DNA of 49,464 nt from Pelagophyceae sp. CCMP2097 (lineage: Eukaryota; Sar; Pelagophyceae): NCBI GenBank assembly GCA_026770575.1, contig MU657173.1:577012-626475 (forward strand). The letters run 5' to 3'. Shown here piece by piece: positions 10,004 to 20,200 of the stretch (within the stretch, counting starts at the first letter, position 1; each line of letters opens with the position of its first letter). The translations under genes and the position numbers were made by a program. The notes beneath the pieces were generated by a model, which was not told the DNA's origin, did no database searches, and saw only the letters and a program-made list of their open reading frames with translations.

Positions 10004-11023
10004 TTAGTAGTCGCCCATGCCGTTCGTGGACCGGTACTCGTCGGAGTCCTCCTCGTCGCCGTAGGTGTTGAACATACTGTCTTTTGTCTCGAAGCAACTT
10101 TTGCACTGCTTCAGGATCCATTGTTGACCGGGCCTAGTACAATTCTGTCATCTCGCCTAGTACGATTCGGACACCCCCCGGGTAGACAAACCCCGCATGC
10201 CACGCAGCAGCGTCCCCCAGGCGTCTTCCGGTCGGAATTTGCGTACCAGAGCCTGCAGTGGTCGGCGCAGAAGGTTGCGCGACAGTGCGAGCACGCTTCC
10301 GCCGCGCAACCCTCGCAGGCAAACTGGACGCATGAAAGTTCGCTGCACACCACCTAAGGCTCGAAAGTCGGATTCGGGGGGCGGGTGCATCCAGCCTCTT
10401 TCGTCCGAAGAGTCTTAGCCTCGGCCCCTTTAAGCCCCTCGAGTCTTCGCCTCTGCCGCCCCTGCCGGGCTTCTGGTGCCGCCACGCACCCTCTTCTCTG
10501 CGGCGCAGAACGCCTTGGCGCACTTTTGGCAGCGGCGCACGTCGCGACAGGCCTCGCAGAGCTGCGCGGCGCCGTGCCGGGCGAGCTTGCAGCTCTTTCT
10601 CTTGGCGCACTGGTCAGCCGCATTTGAACTTGCGACGGCAATGTTCCAGCAATTCTCCGTCGCGCAGTGCTCCGCTTCTGAATCGCCCGATGCGCGCACG
10701 GCCTCCAGCTCGCTCGACCGTAAAGATTCGACTTCCGCCTGCTCCAGTCTCAAGGCTTCCGCCAGAGCGTCTCGTTTCGCTTTTCTTGAAGCTTTCACGA
10801 TTGCCAGCATCCGCGCCTGCAGCTTCTCCACGCGCTTCTCCAGCGGCCGCTGCTCCTCCTCGACGGAGGTGGAGAATTCCTCTTCGATGGCCTTTCTCTT
10901 CATCGACCAACGTTCCACGACTTCGTCTTGCAACGAAGCCACCCGCGCCGGGGCCGCGATGCGGCGCCGCGGAGGCGCCACGGACGTCTCCTCGCCTTGA
11001 GCGTCGAACCACTGCTCCGCCAT
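10004..11023 (-). CDS. Cys-rich zinc-finger-like coiled-coil protein
   Basis: The ATG at 11023 opens MAEQWFDAQGEE. A charged coiled coil of about 90 residues follows (RWSMKRKAIEEEF to LEAVRASGDSEAE), then Cys-rich zinc-binding-like modules. The first has CAKRKSCKLARHG, then LCEACRDVRRCQKCAKAFC. After an intron (about 10355-10480) come CEGCAAEACSHCRATFCADHCRLW and CCVACGVCLPGGC. Cys/His pairs at B-box or RING-like spacing suggest at least two Zn sites. The last exon reads CKSCFETKDSMFNTYGDEED and ends in an acidic tail with the stop at 10004-10006. I do not recognise the family. The modules could mediate protein or RNA binding. Two introns are inferred from frame changes. Confidence 0.6.
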
Positions 11024-11420
11024 ATCTGCCTTGCAGGGCCGCCGTTCGAACGTCGGCGTCGACGCGACCCTTCGCTGAACAGGGACCTTACGTCCAGCGG
11101 CCTAACGGCCGGCACTGCTAGATGACTGTCACCACCCGCCGCTTCTCTTCGCGCTCTCCCGTTTCTCTGCTCGCTGCGCTTCGCATGCCCTCCGCGCCGA
11201 CTGTTTCAATCAGTGATCGTTTAAAGTAAACTTCGCTGAATGGGGGGGCTTTCGGCGACCTGTTGAGTGACCTGCTCATTGCGTTGACCGTCCCCGAGGT
11301 AGTTGTGCGGTACTCTCTGCAGAGAGGATCCATCGATGAAGCACTTCTACTGAGACCTCGCCCCGACAATGAAAGCCACGCATGGTGCATCACCGTCCAT
11401 GAAAGGCGCTGCTTACGCCC

Positions 11421-12563
11421 CTACTCGGCGAGCTTGCCGCGGCTCCGGAGCAACTCGAGCCGCTGCTGCCGCTGCCGCTCGCGCAGCTCGAAGATGCCCG
11501 CCGGCTTGGCGGGCGCGCCCGCCGGCGCGGCCGCGGTGTCGGCGCCGCGCGCCGGCTCGCCGCGCGCAGCCACCGCCTCGCTGCGTGCCGATACCGCCTC
11601 GCCGCGCGCGGCCACCGTCTCGGCGCGGATCGATTCGAGGTGCTGCTTCGCGTCGTGGCCGAGCGTGCGCTCCCACTGCGACTTGACGCCTGCGACGGCG
11701 GTCTCATACGATTGGAACCCGCGCAACAGTACCAAGGCACCGCGGGTCCATCGACAACGCACCGCCGTTTGGGTGCGCCTCGTCTCGTCGATCCTCTTGC
11801 CGGCCCTGCGCGTGGCCTTGTCCGCCTTGCGCGTGGCCTTCGGCGTGTTTCCGCGCGCCGTCAAGCAGAGAGGCGATGTCGCCCGGCGGCGGCGGTAGAA
11901 CGTCCTGGCCCGTCCCCCACGCCCACTGCGACCCGCCGCCGTGCGCCTCGTCCACCGGCGGCGGCGGCGGCGGCGGCGGCGGAGGCGCGTCGACGTAGTA
12001 GCCGTCGGCATCGCGCTGGGGTAGTTCTCGGTCGCCAGAGAAGTTCCTAGAGCGTCAGTCGTCAAAGTGCCTCCGGCATGCCACTGGGACATGTTCGACT
12101 GGCCTCGCACGAGGCCCCGTCGGAAACTCACACGAGGAACTGCCCCGTGGGGTCTCGGCCCGTGGCCTTTAGTTGCTCGTAGAGCTGTACTTTCGCCTCG
12201 AGCGCCTCGCGCTGATTCCGTTCCGAGTCGTCGGCGGCGTCGCGCGCGGCGCGGCGCTCGACGCCGCGGTTCGCCGCCTTTGATGCTTTGTCCTGGCGGG
12301 GCACGGTGGCACCACCTCTTTTCCTGCCAGACGACCCAAAGCCAGAACCTACGCCTCGCGTCCCATCGCGCTCAGTGATCACGCTGAAAAGTGCGCAGCC
12401 TCGCGAGGCCGCGGGGGCGCGCCCGCTGAGGGGGTAGACGCGGGCCCTGGCCCTCTTGCTTGAACACTTGGGCTTTAAGGCTCATCATCGAAGACGACGA
12501 GACCGCAATGTCCTTGGCCTTTGAAGGCAGCAGCGCCGACTCCGTGTTCCAGCCGAGCGACAT
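11421..12563 (-). CDS. CCDC174-like coiled-coil protein
   Basis: CCDC174 is a nuclear protein associated with the exon junction complex in animals. The proposed start at 12563 gives MSLGWNTESALL, then SMMSLKAQVFKQE, matching the family opening (SLVDLKAELFRKQEE). A second exon (about 12340-12130) carries EALEAKVQLYEQLKATG, similar to the family's KAKLYEKMTKG. A Pro-rich run with an acidic WGTGQD segment follows near 11980-11870. The C-terminal exon reads SYETAVAGVKSQWE, then IFELRERQRQQRLELLRSR, a basic helix resembling the family's end. Order and motif types agree with CCDC174, but overall similarity is weak by eye, so the assignment is tentative. At least three introns are implied. Confidence 0.5.
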
Positions 12564-12699
12564 GGCGAAACAGGGGCCGGGGGGGGTCCGTTTGATGCCC
12601 GCCCGGGTTCTCTGAACAAATGATCGCTAAAAGGAAGTCTTTTTAGGAACACTCACCGCCTGCGCGCTCGCGCGCGCAGGAGGCGCCACTTAGGAACAT

Positions 12700-13635
12700 T
12701 CAGAGCGGCGTGATGGTCTGCGCGAGCACCATCGCGCCGTTTGTTTCGGGTTGGGGCCGGTTTGCGGCGACGACTCCGGGTTCGACACAGACCATATTCT
12801 TCCATCCTTCATCGTCAAAGTCGCCCATGCCCAACGCCTTGTCGACGTGCGGGTTCCAGACGACGACGTCCGCAGAAAGCTCGGCGGAAATGACGTCGTT
12901 TGCGTCCAACAAGCAGACGTGCGTGTCCAAGCGTACCTGCGCCACCGCGGCGCCGCCGAGCACGATCGGCGGCTGCGCGCGCGTCTCGCCCTGATAGATG
13001 CGGTCCACCTCGCCGATGAGCTCGATGGCGGGGGGCGTTTCCGTCTTGACTTTCGAGCCATCAAAGCTGTCGACGAACGTTGACCCTTCGAGGCCGTGGA
13101 CGCGCACGCCCAAGCTGTCCGGCACCGCAAAATACGTGTGCAGCAGCGCCTGCGGCGCGAAAGGGGCGCCGCCGGCCTTGTCCAAGTTTTTGATCTTCAG
13201 GGACGTATGCAGCGACGTCGACGAGAGCAATACGGTGTACTCCAACGAAAATTCGTGCGGCCACGCTTTCAAAGAAGCCTCGGTGTGGCCGAGCGAGAAG
13301 ACGCACTCGCAGTCGCCGTTTGGTTTGACCGTCGTGGATTTGACGGCCCATTGTTGCGTGCGCGCGAAGCCGTGTTGAGGCATAGATTCCACTCCTAAAC
13401 GCGCGTCGGCGATTGGACCAAACTGTGGGAACACGATCGGAATGCCTCCGCGGAGGCCTTTGGCGCCGTTGTAGATGGCGGTGCTGGAGAGCCAGAGGAC
13501 GTTTACGCCGTTTGAGGTGGCGTATTTTGTTACTGTAGCGCCGTGCTCGTAAACTTCGGCCTTTGCGCCCGACACATGCGCCAGGACCACCGCAGGCTGG
13601 CCGCCAGACCCGGCGATGCGGTCGATGGCGCTCAT
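12700..13635 (-). CDS. Glucose-6-phosphate 1-epimerase-like (aldose 1-epimerase fold)
   Basis: A single-exon protein of 311 residues, the normal length for the family, which interconverts alpha and beta anomers of hexose 6-phosphate. Family blocks are all present: GLRGGIPIVFPQFG (residues 60-75), SMPQHGFAR with the first catalytic His, ALLHTYFAV with the second His, and MVCVEPG with the catalytic Glu near the C-terminus. WNPHVDKALGMGDF also matches the family. No targeting leader is visible, so it is probably cytosolic. The start at 13635 is the first Met and gives the expected strand order. Confidence 0.92.
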   Translation of the reverse strand: MSAIDRIAGSGGQPAVVLAHVSGAKAEVYEHGATVTKYATSNGVNVLWLSSTAIYNGAKGLRGGIPIVFPQFGPIADARLGVESMPQHGFARTQQWAVKSTTVKPNGDCECVFSLGHTEASLKAWPHEFSLEYTVLLSSTSLHTSLKIKNLDKAGGAPFAPQALLHTYFAVPDSLGVRVHGLEGSTFVDSFDGSKVKTETPPAIELIGEVDRIYQGETRAQPPIVLGGAAVAQVRLDTHVCLLDANDVISAELSADVVVWNPHVDKALGMGDFDDEGWKNMVCVEPGVVAANRPQPETNGAMVLAQTITPL

Positions 13636-14710
13636 TTCGGCGTGCGTCGGGCGCGCGTCGGGAGTCGCGGCGTGCGTCGGGAGTCGATTCAGTCGGGAGA
13701 AAGCTCAACCTCGCGTTTATGGAGACGGGAAATTTCGCAAGAATCCCGGGAAGTTTCTGACATTCGTCGCTTGATTGCTTAGTACACCCTTCGAAACCCT
13801 AGGTGCTTGCACGCCGCAGTGCGTACGCTCGCCGCATTGCGTACGCCCGCTGCTTGCACGCAGTGCCACGGCGTTTCTCGACCCGTGGCTTTGAAAAAGT
13901 CCCAAGGTTTGGTGGAAATCGCATACAAGTAGGGAACGGCCTCTCCAATTTGGTACGCTCTCCTAATTTGGTACGCTTTCGCTATTTTTAGCGCCGGGCA
14001 GGCTGTACGCCGACTACGAGGCTGATACTTCGGATCGGGGCCCGGGACGATGGTCTCTGCGAGCTGCCCAAATTTCAGGCTCGCCCGAGGGCTGGTTGAA
14101 CCAGCCACCAACCCGCTAAGCTTCGCCAAAAAGGCAAGTCGGCCAAAATCTCTTGACCGGCGGCGGTGGTTCGGCGCGAGTCTCCCGACGAAGAGGTGCG
14201 GCTGCTTTGGTGTGTCGTCAGTGCGGCCGTCGCGGGGCCCGCGCCGTGAAGCGGGCCTCTGGGAGCATCCAGATTGCGCGCAAAGCTTCATTTTTCAACC
14301 GGAGTAGTTGTCACGAGAATGGCCCTGGCGTCAGATTGGCGGCCCGGCCTTCCTCATTGAAGTCCGAGGCGCGGTCGGGTGGCATCGAGCCGCGCCACGC
14401 CGCGAGACGGGGCCCCAGGAGAGGCCGGATCGACCCGCTTGAGCGAAAAAGGTCAAAGCGTACCAAGTTGGGTGAAAATCAGGGCGTACCAAATTGGAGA
14501 GGCCGTTCCCAAGTCGATCGCGAACGCTCGATCCTCCAATCACATGCGCGTTGCTCATCCTCTGGTCGGACCTGCTGCCCGGGGCGCGGAGAAGCATGGA
14601 CGTCGCCCACGAAGCCTCGCGCCACGTCAATCTGCGACCAGCCGCCAGCGCCGCGCTCGAGGTGCTCGAGCTGAGCGACCTGCTCGCGCTCACTGCGCCT
14701 GGCATTATCG
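13636..14710. other. Gene-poor stretch with inverted-repeat element
   Basis: I see no supported gene. The stretch holds an inverted-repeat pair (13932-13995 and 14450-14513) around an interior of about 450 bp. It also holds one copy of a short dispersed motif (ggctttgaaaaagtcccaag) at about 13886-13921. Confidence 0.5.
13932..14513. repeat. MITE-like element with inverted arms of about 60 bp
   Basis: The left arm starts gaacggcctctccaatttgg at 13932. The right arm ends with its exact reverse complement at 14513. Beyond the perfect core the arms stay similar for about 60 bp, both carrying a second tttggtacgc/cttggtacgc unit and a gctatttttagcg / ctttttcgctc end. The interior shows no transposase. 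A flanking caagt on both sides could be a short target duplication, but that is weak. Confidence 0.7.
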
Positions 14711-15092
14711 CCTTGCCTTGCAGAATCATTTAGCGAATTAAAACCTCGCTCCGTCGTGACCGAAGCGGCACTCGTGGCGTTCCAGGCCGTGCCTCGAGGA
14801 CTCCTCTCCACCGCTTGTCGGGGACTCCCCTGCGGGCCGGTTATTCGGTCGTACCCACCCCGACGCGCTATGGGAAGGGGCAGAACACGATGGGTGTTGT
14901 TGTTGCTATTGCCAGAGGGACCGCTCGCCCGAGGCAGTGTCGTGATCAGCGTTGCGGACGCCTCTGGAAGAGAAAGAGCGTGGCAAGTGGGTGGTCCTCT
15001 TCTGCCGTGGGAGGATGGGGACGAGGTAACGGATCTGGGCCGTCCGGTGTTGCACCCTATGGGCCCCCCTCCACCGAGACCAGGCGGACTCC
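14711..15092 (+). repeat. Dispersed repeat, copy 1 (about 380 bp)
   Basis: This is highly similar, in the same orientation, to 48891-49287. Both begin with tgccttgcagaatcatttag and stay near-identical to about gtgatcagcg, then align more loosely through gagaccaggcg. It lies directly upstream of the WD40 gene. Both copies keep a plus-strand frame (VVTEAALxAFQAVPRGLL), but I cannot tell whether it is coding. Confidence 0.9.
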
Positions 15093-15155
15093 GAACGTGC
15101 TCATATCAATATTGACGAAGCGAGTCCGAGGCCGAGTCGCTGAGCTGGGCGAGCC

Positions 15156-15931
15156 GTGGCGCCGGTGCTGCGCCGACTCATCTGGGAGGACCGGATCCTC
15201 AAGGGCACCGCAATCCTCAAGGGGCACACGCTGGTGACGAGCTGCGCGTTCTCGTCCGAGGGCGACCGCATGGTGACGGCGAGCTACGACAAGACGGTGC
15301 GGCTCTGGGACACCAAGACGGGTGCTCTGCTGACGACGTTCGAGGTTGGGGGTCACATCAACTTCGTCACGAGCTGCGCATTCTCTCCTGACGGCACGCG
15401 AATCGTCACGAGCAGCGACATCAAGGCGCGGGTCTGGGACGCCGAGACGGGCGCGCTGCTGACGACACTCGAGGGGCACACCAGCGTTGTCTACAGCTGC
15501 GCGTTCTCGCCCGAAGGTGAGCGCGTCCTGAAGGCGAGCGACGACACTCTGGAACGGGCGAGCTGCAGACGACACTCGAGGGGCACAACAGGGCCGTCTA
15601 CAACTGCGCGTTCTCGCCCGACGGCACGCGCATCGTCACGGCGAGCCACAAGACTGCGCGGCTCTGGGACGCCGAGACGGGCATTTTACAAAAGACGCTC
15701 GAGGGGCATCTCGACGACGTCGTCAGCTGCGCGTTCTCGCCCGAATGCCTGCGCATCGTGACGGCGAACGGGGACAAGACGGTGCGGCTCTGGGATGCGG
15801 CAACGGGCGCGCTGCAGACGACTCAAGGGCGCACCGGCGACGTCCGCAACTGCGCGTTTTCGCTGGACGGCGAGCGCGTTGCGTCGGCGAGCAGCGACAA
15901 GACGAAGTGGCTCTGGAACGCGGCACTCTAA
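15156..15931 (+). pseudogene. WD40-repeat gene with a frame-breaking deletion
   Basis: Six WD40 repeats are encoded, with recurrent blocks such as SCAFSPDGTRIVT, KTVRLWD and ALLTTLEGH. The nucleotide repeats are very alike, suggesting recent internal duplication. Repeats 1 to 3 read from 15156. In repeat 3, after KASDD (about 15545), the expected TVRLWD strand is missing. The sequence resumes in another frame with GELQTTLEGHN and continues through repeats 4 to 6 to a stop at 15929-15931. No GT...AG intron of normal size explains the join, so a deletion in the gene or assembly is likely. If intact the product would be a small beta-propeller scaffold. The dispersed repeat sits just upstream. 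Confidence 0.75.
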
Positions 15932-17221
15932 GAATGCTGACTCCAAAAGTCGACTCGTCGGGACCTCGTTAGACTCTGGCCTCTTTCTCTGGTTGTCCTC
16001 TCTGTATCGTGTCGTGAAGACCGGCTGGTTGCGACTTGGCCCCGGCTTGGGGGGCGGTGGAGGCGCACGGGCGAACAGCGATGACGTCGAGCCCCGGAAC
16101 CCAGATTTTGGCAACTCGACATCTCTTGTCGGGGCATAGGTGTCCTCCTAGACCGCCTCTGAGGTGTGGCAAAGGAAGTTCCCGCAGAGGTGGCTCCGTT
16201 TTGAGGGTGGTTTGCACTCCGAGTCGTCGTCAAGAAAGGGACCTCAGAAGGCCTCTTCACACGCGTGAGTTTTCTTCGGCGTCTCTGAGACTGTGGGGGC
16301 ACCCGCGTGGGCTCAGAGGGCCGGAGCGCCCCCCAGGAATCTCCTACCTAACCGACGATGGCTTTGAACAAGTCTCAAGGTTCGGTGTGAATCGAAATCC
16401 CAAAGCTTCGAGCTCCTCGACTCGAGCAACATACGCCGGGTCGAGAGGTCGAACCGGCGCAGTGAGGCGTGAGGGTTTTCATATAAAGCAGTGAGCGGCC
16501 GTCGGAGAGATTACGCAGACTCTCTTTCGAAAACTGCGTTTCGAGGGCAAGAGGCTCGCCGCTATCCGAGACCTCGTCTGCGACGCTCTCCGAGTCTCGC
16601 TTCGCTCGCCGGGTTCGTGCACTGGCGGGTGCTCTTTGTTCGTGCCTTCTCGAGAACCGGGCACACACGGAGGCACACTTCCAGAAACTTGTCGATGAAG
16701 AATTGGCTATTATCCGTTGAACCGGAACTTTGCTGTTTGATTTTTGCTTCGGAACAAAGATGTTCCTCGCCCCAGAGCCAGCGCAGAGCCCGCAGAGACT
16801 GTGGCCACGGCGCCGGGAGACTGCCGAGCCCTTTCCTTATGCCGCTCTGCCGAATTCGCCCCTCGCATCGTCGTCGGAGCGGAGGCCTCCCAGAACCTCT
16901 TTCTCTCTCTCTCGGGTGACGACTGAAGTGTCCCAATTTGCACTCTGAGCCTCATCTAGGCGATACTCCTGATCGGAGCTTTGTCTCGAAGCCCACGGAT
17001 CGCCCGGCCCCGGATGGCGCCGTTGGACTCGGGCCGCGACTCGGGCCGCAGGTCGCCGACGATGTCAGGGGCTCTGCACCGCAACTCGAGCACCGAGTCC
17101 CTGCTTGGCTTGGAGCAGCAGCAGGTCCGTGCCCCGGGGCGCGGGGCTATAGACGGCGGCGGCGAGACGGAGGGGGGCTCCCCGCCCTCCACGAAGAGGG
17201 GGCTCCCTTTTTGAACGCGTT
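15932..17221. other. Spacer between WD40 relic and carbamoyl-phosphate synthase
   Basis: I recognise no gene. At 16357-16393 is a second copy of the short motif ggctttgaacaagtctcaag. At about 16461-16500 is a partial copy of the TATA-bearing repeat found at 22797 (gtgaggcgtgagggttttcatata). Frames near 16980-17214 (for instance MSGALHRNSSTESLLG) could contain a first exon of the downstream gene, but nothing confirms it. Confidence 0.4.
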
Positions 17222-20200
17222 GCTCGGCGGCCCGCGGAGATGTTTGCAATCCTCTCACCGCCCGCGCTCGTCTCACCGCCCGCAACCAGGGCGCGACGCT
17301 CGTCCTCGACAACGGTGCGCTCCCCGCACGCCTCACCCGCCCACGCCTCGCCCGTTAACGCATGGCCCTCGCATCCCTCGAGAAACACTGTAGGCACGCG
17401 CGTCGATGGTTTCTCCTTTGGCGCCAAGAAGAAGGTCTGGGGCGAAGTCGTCTTCAACACCGGCATGGTCGGCTACCCGGAGGCCTTGACCGACCCGAGC
17501 TACCGCGGCCAGATCTTGGTCCTGACGTACCCGCTGATCGGCAACTACGGTGCGTGCAAAGGCTTTTAAGAAAGGCCTTTTGTAAAACCCCCAACTCTAG
17601 GCGTGCCGTCGTCGGACGTCGAGGACGCCTTCGGCCTGCCAAAGTACTTTGAGTCCAAGGAGGTGCACATCGCCGGTGTGTGCTTTTTGGAGGGCGGCGC
17701 GGGCAGGTATTGCGACGTAACGGCGCGCTCTTAGGCCTCGTCGTGGCCAACTACAGCGAGGACCACTCGCACTGGGCTTCGACGCGGTCGCTGGGGGCGT
17801 GGCTGGAGTCTGTGGGTGTGCCGGGCATCTGGGGCGTGGACACTCGCCGGCTGACGAAGATGATCCGCGAGGGAGGCGCTTTGCTGGGCCGCATCGACAT
17901 GCGCTCGCCGGCGGGCCCGCCGCTGCCGCCCGGGCGCGACTTGGACTTTGAGGACCCGAACCTTCGGAATCTAGTGGCGGAAGTGAGCACAAAGACGATC
18001 ATGGTCTTTGGGAGAGGTCGCAAGACGCGCATCGTCGCCTTGGACTGCGGCATCAAGTTTAACATCATCCGCTACCTCGTCGAGGTCCACGAGGTGGAGC
18101 TGACCGTTGTGCCCTTTGATTACGACCTCGAGGCCAACGTCGCCGGCCTGGACTGGGACGGCGTTTTCGTCTCGAACGGACCCGGAGACCCCTCGCTCTG
18201 CGTCGACACCATCAAGTCCATCAAGTGGGCCATCACGCGCACCGGCGCCGACCTGAAGCCCGTCTTTGGCATTTGCTTAGGGAACCAGATCCTCGCGCTG
18301 GCCGCCGGAGGCACCACGTGCGCGCCTCAGAACCTGGCTCCATCCCTGCGTGGGGCTCGACCCCTTTGAGAGCGCCTGGCCTCGTTGCTCCTTGTTTCTT
18401 CGTGCCTTTCCATTGCGATTTTATTCTCCTCGAGTACAATCCCGTCTCCTCGAGGAAAGTCGTTTTCGGTACGATCGTCGACGAAACCGCATTAGGTATA
18501 AGATGAAATACGGCAACCGCGGCATGAACCAGCCCTGCATCGACCTCCGGTCCACGCGGTGCTACATCACGTCCCAGAACCACGGCTACGCGGTCGACGA
18601 CACGACGTTGCCGCCGGACTGGAAGGTACGCAGAGCGGGGAACGCGTGCGGGGAACCCCGGGCCGTCCAAAGCTGAGGGAGGAGGACCCCAGGCCGATGG
18701 AGCAAGGGCAGAGGTTGGACCCCGGCCCGTTGCAGAGGTTTATAACCGTCGCAGTCAGAGGGAGCAAGGCTTTTCGAGAAGAGACGAATGCCTCCACTCA
18801 GGCTCTATTTATCAACGCCAACGACAACACCAACGAGGGCATCATCCACGTCTCCAAGCCCTTTTCCAGCGTGCAGTTTCACCCCGAGGCCGCCGGCGGG
18901 CCGATGGACACTGCGTACCTTTTCGAATCGTTTGTGCGCCTCGTCCGCGGCGCGGCGCCGCAGCTGACTTTGCTCGAGCCTTCCATCTACCGCACGCGCA
19001 CCATCATCAAGCGCGTCTTGCTTTTGGGTTCGGGCGGTTTGTCGATTGGGCAGGCTGGGGAGTTTGACTATTCCGGGTCGCAGTGTATCAAGGGACTCAA
19101 GGAGGAGCGGATTGAAGTGATTCTGGTAAACCCGAATATTGCAACCGTGCAGACCTCCCGCGACGGCGCCGGCGCCGTCTGCAAGGAGGGCTCGACTGTC
19201 GGAGGCGACGTGAACACGGCAAAGTCGCACGTGGCAGATCGGGTTTACCTCTTGCCCGTCACCGCGGAAACCGTCGTCCGCATCCTGGAGAGGGAGACGG
19301 ATATCGACGGCATCATCCTCAGCATGGGCGGCCAGACGGCTCTGAACGTCGGCATCGAGCTCTGGCGCCGCGGCGAGCTGCAGAAGCGCGGGATTCGCGT
19401 TCTTGGCACGCAGATCGACGCCATCATCTCAACTGAAGACCGCGAAATATTTTCGACCAAGTTGAAGGAGATCGACGAGACTCTGGCTTTATCCATGGCG
19501 GCGACGACGGTCGCGCAGGCTCTGCAGGCGGCGGAGACTATCGGGTATCCTGTGCTCGTCCGCGCCGCGTTCACCTTGGGCGGCGCCGGGTCCGGCTTTG
19601 CGGACAATGCCGAGGAGCTCATCGTGCTGGCGAAGGTGGCTCTGGAGGAGTTGAAGTCGCCGCAAATCCTGGTGGACCAGGACTTGCGCGGGTGGAAGGA
19701 GGTGGAGTACGAGGTGGTGCGCGATTGCCGTGATAATTGCATCACCGTCTGCAACATGGAGAACTTCGACCCTCTGGGCGTGCACACGGGCGACTCCATC
19801 GTCGTGGCCCCGTCGCAGACGCTGACGAATCGCGAGTACTTTATGCTCCGCGAGGCGGCGATCAAGGTCGTTCGACACATCGGCGTGGTCGGTGAATGTA
19901 ACATCCAGTATGCGCTATGCCCCTACTCCGAGCGGTATTGCATCATCGAGGTCAACGCGCGCCTCTCGCGCTCTTCCGCTCTGGCGTCCAAGGCGACGGG
20001 GTATCCCCTGGCGTACGTCGCGACCAAACTCTCACTGGGCCACGACCTCGTCTCGATTAGAAACTCCGTCACGGGCACGACCACCGCGTGTTTTGAACCC
20101 TCTTTGGACTACTGCGTCGTCAAGGTGCCGCGCTGGGACCTTGCCAAGTTTCCGACCGTGTCGACGTCTTTGGGGTCGGCCATGAAGTCGGTCGGTGAAG

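Noticed and set aside
9279..10121. 280-codon minus-strand frame over the SH3 protein tail
   Set aside because: Mirrors the Pro-rich repeat as an Arg-rich frame; the plus strand has the SH3 protein and its stop.
17240..17550. ATG at 17240 as the start of carbamoyl-phosphate synthase
   Set aside because: It is out of frame with the exon encoding ATLVLDNG, which splices correctly to the GATase exon; the real start lies upstream.
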